The translations under genes and the position numbers were made by a program. DNA of 64,000 bases, from contig CAYGOV010000013.1 of NCBI GenBank assembly GCA_964351625.1, positions 72,559-136,558 on the forward strand, in the 5' to 3' direction. Origin of the DNA: Marinoscillum sp964351625 (GTDB lineage Bacteria; Bacteroidota; Bacteroidia; Cytophagales; Cyclobacteriaceae). Positions within the stretch are counted from its first letter, which is position 1. Each line of letters starts with the position of its first letter. Positions 26,158 through 34,507 of this stretch are shown piece by piece. Under the pieces are notes generated by a model. It had not been told where the DNA came from. It did no database searches and saw only the letters and a program-made list of their open reading frames with translations.

Positions 26158-26409
26158 ATGAAAGAAATAGCCCATAAAATGGTGACAATCTGCAATGAAA
26201 AGATCAGCAGCAAAGGTGAAAATGTAGGGCTTTCATTTTATGCATTTTTCGCAAATAAAAACGACAATCCAGTGCTATTGATGGAGGTAGCTACTTGGTG
26301 GATCGCAAAACATCAATTGGATCACTTTGAGAAAGCGGTCAAAATAAAGGCGATGATCCTTGCGCAGTTTACTTTTGGAAGGTTAGCAATCACACTTTGC
26401 AAGCGGTGA
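26158..26409 (+). CDS. Small protein, unknown
   Basis: 83 residues from ATG 26158 (an alternative ATG is at 26179). No membrane helix; moderately basic, with central LSFYAFFANKNDNPVLLMEVATWWIAKHQLDHFEKA. The aromatic cluster and helical C-terminus look protein-like rather than random. No family recognised. It is divergent from the GNAT gene with about 108 bp between the starts, so the two may share a regulatory region. Confidence 0.5.
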   Translation: MKEIAHKMVTICNEKISSKGENVGLSFYAFFANKNDNPVLLMEVATWWIAKHQLDHFEKAVKIKAMILAQFTFGRLAITLCKR

Positions 26410-26486
26410 AGCTAGCTCTACTAATTATTGCAATAGGAAACTTTTCTTCACCCAAGGGGTACTCACTTATTAATTCTTTTGCTTCT

Positions 26487-27356
26487 TTAATGGCTCGGTT
26501 CAATATGAATTAAAACCTGTGCTAAACTGGGTATTTCAGTGATCAAATGGTCTTTTAAATTATGAGCGATTGCGTGTCCTTCTTGCACTGAGATTTTCCC
26601 GTCAACTATGGCATGTAGATCTACATGGTACTTCATTCCGGCTTTTCTGATAAAGCATTTCTCTGTCCCCAGTATGCCATTTACAGCTAGAGACTTCTTC
26701 CTAATTTCCTCAATAAGGTCATCATACAGGTGTTCATCCATGATCTCGCCCAAAGCCGGTCTGAAAATCAAATAGCTATTGTAAAGAATAAAACCTGAAG
26801 CTAATAGAGCAGCCCAATCGTCAGCCGTTTCAAAACCCTTTCCAAAAATTAGTGCAATCGAAATTCCAATAAACGCCATTATCGAGGTAATCGCGTCACT
26901 TCTATGATGCCAAGCATCTGCTTTGAGGGAAGAGCTATTGGTTTCTTTACTTTTCCTAATGACCACTCTATAGGAAATCTCTTTCCAAAGTATGATGCCT
27001 CCTAGTACGATCAAAGTCCAAGCTTTAGGTGATTTGTGTGGGGTTTGAATATTCTGAATACTTTCATAAGCAATGATTGTAGCAGAAGTCACCAGAAAGG
27101 CCACCACGAGAAATGTAATGAGAGGTTCTATTCTACCATGCCCGTAAGGATGGTTTTCGTCGGCTGGTCTATTGGCATATTTGAACCCTAACAAGACCAA
27201 AAGTGATGCGAATATATCCGTCGTTGACTCTATAGCATCTGCGATAAGGGCATATGAGTTTCCAAAGAAACCTGCCAATCCCTTTATAATAGCCAAGCTG
27301 GTGTTGCCAATGATGCTAAAATAGATGGTACGTATTGCAGATTGCTCGTTTGTCAT
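26487..27356 (-). CDS. Cation diffusion facilitator transporter (FieF/MamM-like)
   Basis: 289 residues with six predicted membrane helices and a C-terminal cytosolic dimerisation domain. Metal-site residues are visible in helix 2 (LIADAIESTTDIFAS, D..D) and helix 5 (DAWHHRSDAITS, H..D), plus the cytoplasmic loop YGHGRIEPL. The D-D/H-D pattern suggests divalent metals such as Fe, Mn or Zn, exported by proton exchange. The C-terminal ZT-dimer part contains KYHVDLHAIVDGKISVQEGHAIAHN. A second, sequence-distinct CDF is at 52836. Confidence 0.92.
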   Translation of the reverse strand: MTNEQSAIRTIYFSIIGNTSLAIIKGLAGFFGNSYALIADAIESTTDIFASLLVLLGFKYANRPADENHPYGHGRIEPLITFLVVAFLVTSATIIAYESIQNIQTPHKSPKAWTLIVLGGIILWKEISYRVVIRKSKETNSSSLKADAWHHRSDAITSIMAFIGISIALIFGKGFETADDWAALLASGFILYNSYLIFRPALGEIMDEHLYDDLIEEIRKKSLAVNGILGTEKCFIRKAGMKYHVDLHAIVDGKISVQEGHAIAHNLKDHLITEIPSLAQVLIHIEPSH

Positions 27357-27613
27357 TCGTGTTTTGGTGGAACTTGCGTCATGGCAAAAGACATTGATTT
27401 GTCGAATGCCTAATTGATAAACGTATTAGAACATGAAAGTAGTCAATGCCACCTTGGATTGCAATTAGAAGTTTGGCTAGTGCGTTTAGACCTTTCAGGT
27501 CTTACTTCAAGGTCAGCTAGAAAAATGAAATCTTTGAATTGAGTCAGAAAGTCCCTGCGAAGAAAACTGAGTAGGTCAAAATCAAAGATAATTTGTAATT
27601 AGCGGGGTTAATA

Positions 27614-27641
27614 CTCAGAGTTCTCTGCGAGTAACTCTAAG
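27614..27641. repeat. CTCAGAGT hairpin repeat, copy 1
   Basis: CTCAGAGTT / AACTCTAAG arms around CTCTGCGAGT. The single mismatch is a G-U wobble only on the minus strand. A homologous copy in the opposite orientation lies at 34117-34152 with the same loop. Confidence 0.65.
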
Positions 27642-27657
27642 CGTGATGAATAAAACA

Positions 27658-27688
27658 CTTTCAAGTTGCGCTTCGCTCAACTTGAAAG
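27658..27688. repeat. CAAGTT hairpin repeat, copy 2
   Basis: Perfect 11-bp arms CTTTCAAGTTG / CAACTTGAAAG around the shared core CGCTTCGCT. It is 110 bases beyond the stop of the minus-strand methyltransferase. Relative to other copies, A7 and A17 are changed together to G and C, restoring a pair. Confidence 0.75.
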
Positions 27689-27797
27689 ATAAGAGGGTGC
27701 GATTCTGTAAGCAGGATAAGGAGCGAATTTGAAAGCTCGGGGGTAAAAGAACTCATGAAAAGCTCCTATGCTTTTAGTCATAGTCGAGCTTAGTATT

Positions 27798-28361
27798 TTA
27801 TTTTTCAATTACGATCATTCTATAGTCCGTTTCGGATTTATGTCCGCTTTCTTCTTCAAAATTATACTTGATTTTTTTGTCCGAAAGCCTGTTATTTTTT
27901 CTTTCAAAATCAATCGCTTGGTTTAAAACGTGAACCTTGTTTCCTGTGTCTTGAATACAAACGACTAGTAAATTCCCACTTTTAATTAACGACATTATTT
28001 TTTTGACTAGTCCGATTTCTTTCTCCTTGTCTTTTTTGGCAAAATGAAACATACTGTCAAGGAGGATAATGTCGAATTTCCCAAATTTCTCAAAGGCATA
28101 AATGTCTCCAACTTGTCCAACTAATTTCAAATTTTTTGTATGTCCGATTTGGTTCATTTGGTCAATTCCAACTTTTGAATTGTCAATCCCTGTAACAGCA
28201 TAGCCAAGTTGAGCCAAGGCAACTGCATCTCTCCCTTGTCCGCAACCAAGGTCAAGTACTTCTCCCTTTTTAGGATATTCAGCAAAAAACTCAATCAATT
28301 CTGGAAATGGTTCACCAAATAGGTTTTCCGTCAGATAGTATTTGTCATAGGTTACTTTCAT
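27798..28361 (-). CDS. Class I SAM-dependent methyltransferase
   Basis: 187 residues from ATG 28361; the frame extends to a TTG at 28379. Rossmann-fold methyltransferase with motif I VLDLGCGQGRDAVALAQLGY, acidic residue of motif II in VTGIDNS and motif IV region FDIILLDSMFHFAKKD. The size and the GCGQGRDA form resemble TehB-like small methyltransferases. Substrate unknown, cytosolic. The region's codon choices look AT-richer than those of the flanking genes, a weak hint of transfer. Confidence 0.85.
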   Translation of the reverse strand: MKVTYDKYYLTENLFGEPFPELIEFFAEYPKKGEVLDLGCGQGRDAVALAQLGYAVTGIDNSKVGIDQMNQIGHTKNLKLVGQVGDIYAFEKFGKFDIILLDSMFHFAKKDKEKEIGLVKKIMSLIKSGNLLVVCIQDTGNKVHVLNQAIDFERKNNRLSDKKIKYNFEEESGHKSETDYRMIVIEK

Positions 28362-28626
28362 TTCGATTTTTTCCGTCAAGCAAAATACTTAGCTAAGCTC
28401 CGTAGGCTTAGGTTTTAAAGTACCCATAAAATTACCTTCGCCCACAGGCTTTTGCAAAGAGGTTTGTTAGTATTTGGAGCTTCGCATCACTTATAGGGCA
28501 TCATTCTTCGTCATTAATGTATATGCTGGTTGGTATCTGGGCATACTTTCAAATAGAACTTCGTTTTCTCCGTACTTTATTTGTATAATTGAAATCGTAC
28601 TTTATTTCAGACTTAGTATAGTTATC

Positions 28627-30405
28627 ATGCGTTCAATCTCTTTTTCCAGACATCTTCTCTACACCTTAGCTTCGATACTGTTGCTGAGTATTGCTACTGG
28701 ATGTTTCAATTCAAACAAAAAATATAATAAGATAGATATATCTCAATACACCTCCATATTTGGTAAGAACGTACTCGTATTTGACGATTCCATGGATTTG
28801 GAAGGTATTAAGACGACTCTTGATGCGTTACACGAGCAGCAGAAGTATAGCGAATTTGGCTCAGAGCGATACGCACTGCTATTCAAACCAGGAACGTACA
28901 ATATAGATGTCACCGTCGATTATTATGTTCAGGCACTAGGTTTAGGAAGGTATCCTGATGATGTACTAATCAATGGGGCGGTACAATCAGTGACAACTAC
29001 TAGTGGGGACAAGGTTACAACCATGTTTTGGCGTGGTGCTGAGAATTTTAAAGTAGTACCAAAAGATCATGAAATGATTTATTGGGCAGTATCACAAGCC
29101 GCTCCGTACCGACGCATGCATGTGGTTGGTGATATTAATTTTGATAAAGGCAGTTGGGCAAGTGGTGGTGTGCTGGCCAACTCTCTTGTTGAAGGCAGGG
29201 CAGGGCTGACTTCCGGACAGCAATGGTTTACAAGAAATTCAAGTATTGGATCGTGGGAAGGTGGAAACTGGAACAGGGTATTTGTGGGAGTGGAAGGCGC
29301 GCCTAATGATTCATGGCCTAATAAACCAACAACCGTAATTGATAAAACACCAGTAGTTCGTGAAAAACCGTTCCTAACCTTTACTGAATCTGGAGAGTAT
29401 GCTGTTTTTGTTCCTGCACTTCGCCGGGAAACTTCTGGCCCTTCATGGGTGAATCGTGATGAAGAAGGTGAACTACTTTCTATAGCATCCTTTCATATTG
29501 CCTATCCTGAAAAAGATAATGCCACTTCCATTAATCAAGCCTTGTCTTTAGGAAAGCATATTCTCTTTACACCTGGGATCTACACACTTGATGAATCGCT
29601 TACTGTAATAAAACCCAACACCGTAATTCTCGGACTTGGATTACCGACCCTTATTCCTCAAAACGGGGAGATTGCGATTGCAACAAAGGATATTCCAGGA
29701 GTAAAATTTGCAGGTTTTATGTTAGACGCAGGACCAGAGCTGTCTCCAACACTTATTCAAATTGGATCAGAAGATGCTGATGCTAATTATTCCGATAATC
29801 CCATCTCTCTTCATGATATCTATTGTAGGGTGGGAGGTGCGCTAGTCGGTCAAGCAGAAACAACCATGACTATCAACAGCAATTATGTAATTGGCGATCA
29901 TTTTTGGTTATGGCGAGCAGATCATGGTGTGGGAACTGAATGGATGGACGGCCAAAATAAATATGGACTAGTTGTGAATGGTGATCATGTGACGATCTAT
30001 GGCTTATTCAACGAACACTTTCAGTCTTACCAAACGCTTTGGAATGGGGAATACGGGAGGACTTATTTTTATCAATGTGAAATTCCTTATCGCCCACCCA
30101 GTATTGAGATATGGAATGATAACGGTAAGGCTGGTTATGCTTCTTATAAGGTTGCGAACAAGGTTCAAAATCATGAAGCCTATGGCCTAGGTATCTATAG
30201 TTTTTTTCGTGGTGAGCCTACGGTCTCAAATAATGTCAGGCTGGAAAATGCCATGGAAGTCCCGGACAATTCAGGCATTCTAGTCAAACACATCTCAACT
30301 TTTGCAGGGCTTAATGGAGGTATCAATCATTCAATTAATGGGTTGGGACCATCAACGGATGTTGGCGAACTAAAACATTATGATGGATTTGAAGGGAGCA
30401 AATAG
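28627..30405 (+). CDS. Beta-helix (pectate-lyase-like) lipoprotein
   Basis: 592 residues from ATG 28627, chosen over the open frame at 28474 because it begins a lipoprotein signal peptide with lipobox ATGC. The body is a right-handed parallel beta-helix with patterns LFKPGTYNIDVTVDYYVQALGLG, ILFTPGIYTLDESLTVIKPNTVILGLGLPTLIP and WLWRADHGVG...GLVVNGDHVTIYGLFNEHFQSYQTLWNGEYGRTYFYQCEIPYRPP. I recall very similar blocks in actinobacterial secreted proteins loosely labelled adenylyl cyclase or F5/8-type; the fold suggests polysaccharide binding or cleavage. Biochemistry is unknown and that label is probably wrong. Stands alone between two minus-strand genes. Confidence 0.8.
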   Translation: MRSISFSRHLLYTLASILLLSIATGCFNSNKKYNKIDISQYTSIFGKNVLVFDDSMDLEGIKTTLDALHEQQKYSEFGSERYALLFKPGTYNIDVTVDYYVQALGLGRYPDDVLINGAVQSVTTTSGDKVTTMFWRGAENFKVVPKDHEMIYWAVSQAAPYRRMHVVGDINFDKGSWASGGVLANSLVEGRAGLTSGQQWFTRNSSIGSWEGGNWNRVFVGVEGAPNDSWPNKPTTVIDKTPVVREKPFLTFTESGEYAVFVPALRRETSGPSWVNRDEEGELLSIASFHIAYPEKDNATSINQALSLGKHILFTPGIYTLDESLTVIKPNTVILGLGLPTLIPQNGEIAIATKDIPGVKFAGFMLDAGPELSPTLIQIGSEDADANYSDNPISLHDIYCRVGGALVGQAETTMTINSNYVIGDHFWLWRADHGVGTEWMDGQNKYGLVVNGDHVTIYGLFNEHFQSYQTLWNGEYGRTYFYQCEIPYRPPSIEIWNDNGKAGYASYKVANKVQNHEAYGLGIYSFFRGEPTVSNNVRLENAMEVPDNSGILVKHISTFAGLNGGINHSINGLGPSTDVGELKHYDGFEGSK

Positions 30406-30494
30406 CCTAGACTACCAAGTTGGTAATTCTCATGTCTTGTGTTAGGTAGTATTTAGTGATAGATCGATTAAGCTGTAAGTTTGGATCATCATAC

Positions 30495-30523
30495 CTACAA
30501 GTTACGCTTCGCTAAACTTGTAG
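30495..30523. repeat. CAAGTT hairpin repeat, copy 3
   Basis: Arms CTACAAGTT / AACTTGTAG around ACGCTTCGCTA. It begins 17 bases beyond the stop of the minus-strand TlpA gene ending at 30540. Confidence 0.75.
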
Positions 30524-30539
30524 CACTTCGGTTGGAGTT

Positions 30540-31730
30540 TTATTCCTGTTTCATATAGCTCTTTACGAAATCCATTAAATCACTTCCGTGAACATTTTTA
30601 GCTATAACCACACCTTTATCATCAAGAATAAAGTTGGCTGGAATGGCACTAACACGGATTATTTTTAAGAAAGACGCATCATCTCCTTGCAAATCTGATG
30701 CTTGAAACCAGCGATTTGCTCCATCGCGCTCTGCCGCTCCTCTCCAGACATACTCATCACTTTCTAGACCATAAGCAACAATTTGTAAACCCTGGTCATG
30801 ATATTCATCCCAAATAGGCACTAGTACCTCTCGGTTTTCTTTTCGGCACGGAGCACACCAAGATGCCCACAAGTCTATAATGGTGAGCTGTTTGCCTAAA
30901 TTATCTTTAAGTGAAAGTGTGTCCTTTGTAAGCAAGGGAAACTTGAGGTTTGGAAATACATCTCCCACTAACACGGGTAAATTAGAAGGATTACTTTCTA
31001 TACAAAGCTGTTTTACCCATGGATGATCTGGTTGTTTTTTCTTCCATTTATGACATTGACTCACCAAAAATTCAGGGACACGTTCATAGTAATTCTCTGG
31101 ACTTATCCATCTTATTGCCACCAATGCCGGTATAAGATACTTTGTGCTATTAGCGAACTTTATGAGCTCTGTTTGATATTGTAAGATAGCGTGTTCTTTT
31201 TCCAACAATTCGCTTCCATCTTCCAATTGCCAATCCTTGCCTGCAAGATAGGTTTGGTAAGCTTGCTCTTTGATATTCCTCAACTCTAACAATGCTTTAT
31301 TGATTTTTGAAGGGTATTCAATTGAAAAACTATTTTGGAATTCATCAAATCTAGCAGTGATTTGAAGGGGTGCTCCAAATTGCCATAGAAAGGGCATATA
31401 GTTAGACATCATTGGATTATCCGTTTGTAAATAATTAGGAGCCTTTCCGTATAGCTGCACGGCTATTTCCAACAATACAGGTTCATTCGTTTTTGGCAAA
31501 TTGTAGAACTCAAAGCTGCCATCAGAATTGACTACAGCAGAATCTATGACCTTTCCAAAATATGAAGCAGCAACTTCCCGTAAGTTTTGAGGTTCAATCA
31601 GGTAGATCATTATGTCTTCCTTTTCTTTGCCTTCTAATCTACCTGAAATATCTGCAGGAGAATGACAAGCTATGAGCTTTAGCGTCAATAAGATAAGGCT
31701 AGTGATATTTATTGTAGGGGTAAGTTTCAT
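30540..31730 (-). CDS. TlpA-type thioredoxin lipoprotein
   Basis: 396 residues. The N-terminus has a leader with lipobox-like LIAC. Residues about 25-240 are a DUF4369-like beta domain plus a helical region, and from about 255 a thioredoxin fold of the TlpA/ResA type with active site WASWCAPCRKEN and cis-Pro segment SAIPANFIL. It probably reduces disulfides or apocytochromes in the periplasm, or acts in an envelope stress pathway. Upstream lies the structured repeat at 31785-31884 and the lipocalin-like lipoprotein gene on the same strand. Confidence 0.9.
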   Translation of the reverse strand: MKLTPTINITSLILLTLKLIACHSPADISGRLEGKEKEDIMIYLIEPQNLREVAASYFGKVIDSAVVNSDGSFEFYNLPKTNEPVLLEIAVQLYGKAPNYLQTDNPMMSNYMPFLWQFGAPLQITARFDEFQNSFSIEYPSKINKALLELRNIKEQAYQTYLAGKDWQLEDGSELLEKEHAILQYQTELIKFANSTKYLIPALVAIRWISPENYYERVPEFLVSQCHKWKKKQPDHPWVKQLCIESNPSNLPVLVGDVFPNLKFPLLTKDTLSLKDNLGKQLTIIDLWASWCAPCRKENREVLVPIWDEYHDQGLQIVAYGLESDEYVWRGAAERDGANRWFQASDLQGDDASFLKIIRVSAIPANFILDDKGVVIAKNVHGSDLMDFVKSYMKQE

Positions 31731-31784
31731 TATAATTAGATTAATGCCGGGCCTCTGAGCTTAATTAATTACGATAAAAGTAGC

Positions 31785-31884
31785 TTATCTGCCGGTGCAA
31801 AGCATCAGATACGAACTGCGACATACAGATAAAAGACTCCCACGAGCAGAAGATAGTAGGGTGGAATTTCCATTACAGGTAGAT
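31785..31884. repeat. 105-bp structured intergenic element, copy 1
   Basis: Ends TTATCTGCC and GGTAGAT form an inverted pair with one G-T wobble; interior CTCCCACGAGCAG and AGTAG are shared with the copies at 62011 and 62642. An internal hairpin TGGAA-T-TTCCA sits where the other copies have differently sequenced hairpins. It starts 55 bp upstream of the TlpA gene start. Confidence 0.7.
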
Positions 31885-31928
31885 GCTTGAGTTCGCTGAG
31901 AATTTGGGTAAGAGATTGGTGCAAGTCT

Positions 31929-32348
31929 TTATCTCGTCAATTGAAAATAAGTATAGAAATCTGCCACTTCAACATCGGTGTAAAATCTTATTTTCAAGGA
32001 ATCCTTAGTATGTTGTAATACATCGTAATAACCCTCATCTATATGCAAACGCATAGCTGTAGTATCATACTCATACCATGCCGAAAATGATGTGACTTCA
32101 TTTTGAACTTGTAAGTTGCTATCGTCAGTAAACGTCCATGTTAAATCAGAAATGTTGGGATTTGGCAGTTGGATTTCGGCACCTTCTTCAATTGATATCA
32201 GTTCGGTTTTAACCTCTGAGAAAAACCATTTTCCTAAAATAGTGATCGGTTCTTTTTCAACGGTTACCTGATCATCACCTTCTCCACATGAGATTAGAAT
32301 GAGAGCAAAAATCAAAATTGCTAGTTTAGATCGCTTAATAATGTTCAT
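31929..32348 (-). CDS. Lipocalin-like lipoprotein
   Basis: 139 residues from the second of two adjacent ATGs. Lipoprotein leader with lipobox LISC. The pattern ILGKWFFSEV...LTWTFTDDSNLQVQ...WYEYDTTAMRLHI...YYDVLQHTKDSLKIRF matches the small lipocalin-like family of Bacteroidota (G-x-W at the start of the barrel and late LKIRF strands). Ligand unknown. Same strand as the TlpA gene and separated from it by the structured element. Confidence 0.7.
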   Translation of the reverse strand: MNIIKRSKLAILIFALILISCGEGDDQVTVEKEPITILGKWFFSEVKTELISIEEGAEIQLPNPNISDLTWTFTDDSNLQVQNEVTSFSAWYEYDTTAMRLHIDEGYYDVLQHTKDSLKIRFYTDVEVADFYTYFQLTR

Positions 32349-32421
32349 CATAGTTGAAAAGTTTTAATTAACCCGCAGTGTTAAATGAAAGAGAGGCTGG
32401 GGATTTGAATAAAAGCACTCA

Positions 32422-32444
32422 CAAGTTACGCCTCGCTAAACTTG
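32422..32444. repeat. CAAGTT hairpin repeat, copy 4
   Basis: CAAGTT...AACTTG arms around ACGCCTCGCTA, 14 bases beyond the stop of the minus-strand hxlR-type gene. In the minus orientation it is followed by GTGAGTGCTTTTATT, so it could also terminate transcription. Confidence 0.75.
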
Positions 32445-32458
32445 CAGTATAAGGGAGT

Positions 32459-32890
32459 CTACTCAATTCTATCCAATTTTTGTTGATAGGAAGTTATCAA
32501 AGCACGCGTGAAAGCTTCTTTATCTTGACGTAGCAAGTCTATGCCCTGTCCATTTTGAAGTGTCCGATGAACGTCTCTCAAGTTGTTGTCACTCCACAAA
32601 GCCAGTTCCACTAAGATAGGTGTCAGTGTCAGTCCTTTTGGGGTCAGACGGTATAGGTTCGTTTTTTTGTTGTGGGGAAGTTTTGATTTGCTAATTAGTC
32701 CCAATTCCTCTAGCAGCTTGAGTTTAATCGTAAGGATATTGGTTGCAATGGCTTCCTCGCTCTCTGTAAAATCCTTGAAAGTTTCCTTACCCTCTACAAG
32801 CATTTGCTTGACAATAACAAGCATCCACTTGTCTCCAAGAATATCAATGGCTGAAGTAAATGGGCAATCACACCGAAATTTATAGTCCAT
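32459..32890 (-). CDS. HxlR-family winged-helix regulator
   Basis: 143 residues. The family signature CDCPFTSAIDILGDKWMLVIVKQML at the N-terminus includes the conserved cysteine and the DKW motif; the recognition region ATNILTIKLKLLEELGLIS and the wing KTNLYRLTPKGL follow. HxlR regulators are dimeric and often control a divergently transcribed neighbour in response to redox or electrophile stress. Here the divergent neighbour is the NTF2-like lipoprotein gene at 32998 and the 107-bp gap carries a 23-bp perfect palindrome plus tandem repeats. Confidence 0.92.
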   Translation of the reverse strand: MDYKFRCDCPFTSAIDILGDKWMLVIVKQMLVEGKETFKDFTESEEAIATNILTIKLKLLEELGLISKSKLPHNKKTNLYRLTPKGLTLTPILVELALWSDNNLRDVHRTLQNGQGIDLLRQDKEAFTRALITSYQQKLDRIE

Positions 32891-32906
32891 GTATAAGCAT
32901 TTTTAA

Positions 32907-32985
32907 AATTACTTGTAAAAAACAATTAATAATTACTTGCATTTTGCAATTAATAATTTACTATTGCTTGTAATTTACAAGCAAT
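32907..32985. promoter_or_regulatory. Putative HxlR operator array
   Basis: Two 24-bp tandem repeats (32907-32930 and 32931-32954, both beginning AATTACTTG and ending CAATTAAT) abut a 23-bp perfect palindrome at 32963-32985, with 11-bp arms ATTGCTTGTAA and its complement around a single T. The palindrome ends 12 bases before the start at 32998 and could cover that promoter; the tandem repeats begin 17 bp from the hxlR start, allowing autoregulation. The shared half-site is (A/G)CTTG(T/C)A. Confidence 0.75.
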
Positions 32986-32997
32986 AAACGAAAAACA

Positions 32998-33894
32998 ATG
33001 AAAAAGCTATTCACAATTATTGTTCTCATGGGTTGTCTCACATCGTGTAGTAATGCGCAGAAAAGTTCAACCAATGAGGAGGTATCCGAAAATTCACAAT
33101 CAAAAATTAAGAAGATGAGTAAAAAAGAAACTGCAGGCACTTTCTTAGGTGCCGTATTGACGAGCGACCTTGAAACCATGCGCATGCTTGCCAATGTGGA
33201 TTACGTTCAACACAATCCATTTATCCCAACAGGGCTGGAGCCTTTTATCCAAATGCTACCAGTCCTTCAAGAAAACGGAACGACCGCTGAAAACATTCGA
33301 ATGTTCCAAGATGGTAATTATGTGTTTATGCACAATATATGGAGGAATGCTAAGCCATTTGGCGCAGATGAAATGGTCTCCTTTGATATTATCCGATTGG
33401 ACGATAGCGGCAAAGTAGCCGAACATTGGGATGCCATGACTTCATTGGTAAAAGAAACTGCAAGTGGAAGGACACAGACTGATGGCCCGACCACTGCATT
33501 TGACTTGGATAAAACTGAGGCGAACAAAACGTTAGCTAAGGCGATGGTAGAAGATATTCTGATGGGTAAAAATCCGAGTAAGATTACTGAATACATTAGT
33601 TCAGAACAGTATGATCAGCACAATCCGGGAATCAAAGATGGCTTGGCAGGTATTGTCGAAGCGGTCGAATACCTCACTTCGCAAAACAATATGTTCAAGT
33701 ACACGAAAATTCACAAAGTACTGGGTGAAGGAAACTTTGTACTTACGGTAAGTGAGGGAGAATGGAGTGGAAAAAAACAGGTGTTCTACGATTTGCTACG
33801 ATTTGAAAACGGCAAAGCGGTAGAGCACTGGGATGTTATCCAACCTATTCCTACAGAGGGTCTAGCCAATGAAAATGGAATGTTTGGATTTTGA
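32998..33894 (+). CDS. Lipoprotein with two SnoaL/NTF2-like domains
   Basis: 298 residues; leader with lipobox LTSC, then a charged linker. Two similar halves follow: about residues 40-165 (VLTSDLETMRMLANVDYVQHNPFIP...EHWDAMTSLV) and 175-290 (ILMGKNPSKITEYISSEQYDQHNPGI...EHWDVIQPI). Each has the QHNP and EHWD motifs of the SnoaL-like family of small-molecule-binding or cyclase enzymes. Probably an exported enzyme of unknown substrate, controlled by the divergent HxlR regulator. A hairpin terminator follows about 100 bp downstream. Confidence 0.85.
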   Translation: MKKLFTIIVLMGCLTSCSNAQKSSTNEEVSENSQSKIKKMSKKETAGTFLGAVLTSDLETMRMLANVDYVQHNPFIPTGLEPFIQMLPVLQENGTTAENIRMFQDGNYVFMHNIWRNAKPFGADEMVSFDIIRLDDSGKVAEHWDAMTSLVKETASGRTQTDGPTTAFDLDKTEANKTLAKAMVEDILMGKNPSKITEYISSEQYDQHNPGIKDGLAGIVEAVEYLTSQNNMFKYTKIHKVLGEGNFVLTVSEGEWSGKKQVFYDLLRFENGKAVEHWDVIQPIPTEGLANENGMFGF

Positions 33895-33993
33895 TAAATC
33901 ACTCATCATTGAAAAGGGTAAAATTGAAAATGACTTTGACAATTTAGCCTTTCAGCAGTGTTTGGAGGATAGGCATGCCAAAAATTGTCTTTT

Positions 33994-34030
33994 AAAATCA
34001 CAAGATCTTTCTCGGTTTTGTGATTTTTTA
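33994..34030 (+). terminator. Intrinsic terminator after the NTF2-like lipoprotein
   Basis: AAAATCACAA pairs perfectly with TTGTGATTTT around a 14-base loop and runs into TTTTTTA. It is 100 bases past the stop at 33894. Confidence 0.7.
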
Positions 34031-34116
34031 ATTCTTCGTATTTCCAAGACACTTCATTTCTTCAAAATTCGATATTACGATTACCTATCGGTTCCTGATT
34101 ATTATAAAATTTTATA

Positions 34117-34152
34117 TTTCCTCAGAGTCACTCGCAGAGGACTCTGAGGAAA
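34117..34152. repeat. CTCAGAGT hairpin repeat, copy 2
   Basis: A 13-bp perfect stem TTTCCTCAGAGTC / GACTCTGAGGAAA with a 10-base loop. It is homologous to 27614-27641 in the opposite orientation and lies 38 bases past the stop of the minus-strand toxin gene, so it could act as its terminator. Confidence 0.7.
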
Positions 34153-34189
34153 ATGCAGAACTACTTACAGCCATGCGCTATAGTCTATG

Positions 34190-34507
34190 TTACTGGCTTT
34201 TCTTTTTCAATATTTGCCCAATTTTTTCTGGATTCTGTCTCGTATCCCAAATGGCCATTATGTTGAGATGAAGTTTACTATAATGGTAAAAAATCATGTA
34301 GTCTCTCACAATTTTTGCTCTGATTCCCCGTTGGTCCGTTCGCTTACCGATCTCAGGGTGTTCAGCTATAAGCTCGATTGCTGAATTGAATATATTGTAT
34401 AATTTTTCTGAGTAAGTTTTACTCTTATTGCGTTCAATCCAGTATCCGAGAATTTGAAGTCTATCTTGTTGGGCACGAATTGACCAAATTATTTTTCGTT
34501 GAGCCAC
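34190..34507 (-). CDS. RelE/ParE-family toxin
   Basis: 105 residues from a GTG at 34507 that overlaps the antitoxin gene by 19 bases. The ParE/RelE pattern is clear: IIWSIRAQQDRLQILGYWIERNKSKTYSEKLYNIF at the N-terminus, then LIAEHPEIGKRTDQRGIRAKIVRDYMIFYHYS and the final strand LNIMAIWDTRQNPEKI. Depending on subfamily these proteins poison gyrase or cleave mRNA on ribosomes; the sequence alone does not decide. Translation is coupled to the antitoxin. Confidence 0.92.
   Translation of the reverse strand: MAQRKIIWSIRAQQDRLQILGYWIERNKSKTYSEKLYNIFNSAIELIAEHPEIGKRTDQRGIRAKIVRDYMIFYHYSKLHLNIMAIWDTRQNPEKIGQILKKKSQ

Larger units (their letters stand above)
27357..27797. other. 441-bp gene-free region with hairpin repeats
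   Basis: Between the CDF and methyltransferase genes I see no credible ORF. It holds two structured repeats (27614-27641 and 27658-27688), listed separately. The remainder is unremarkable AT-rich DNA. Confidence 0.6.

Noticed and set aside
28474..28626. N-terminal extension of the beta-helix lipoprotein
   Set aside because: The extra 51 residues precede a complete lipoprotein signal peptide and look like translated upstream DNA.
33869..34147. 92-codon frame after the NTF2-like lipoprotein
   Set aside because: It overlaps the end of the real gene and runs through the terminator at 33994 and into the hairpin at 34117; composition does not look like protein.
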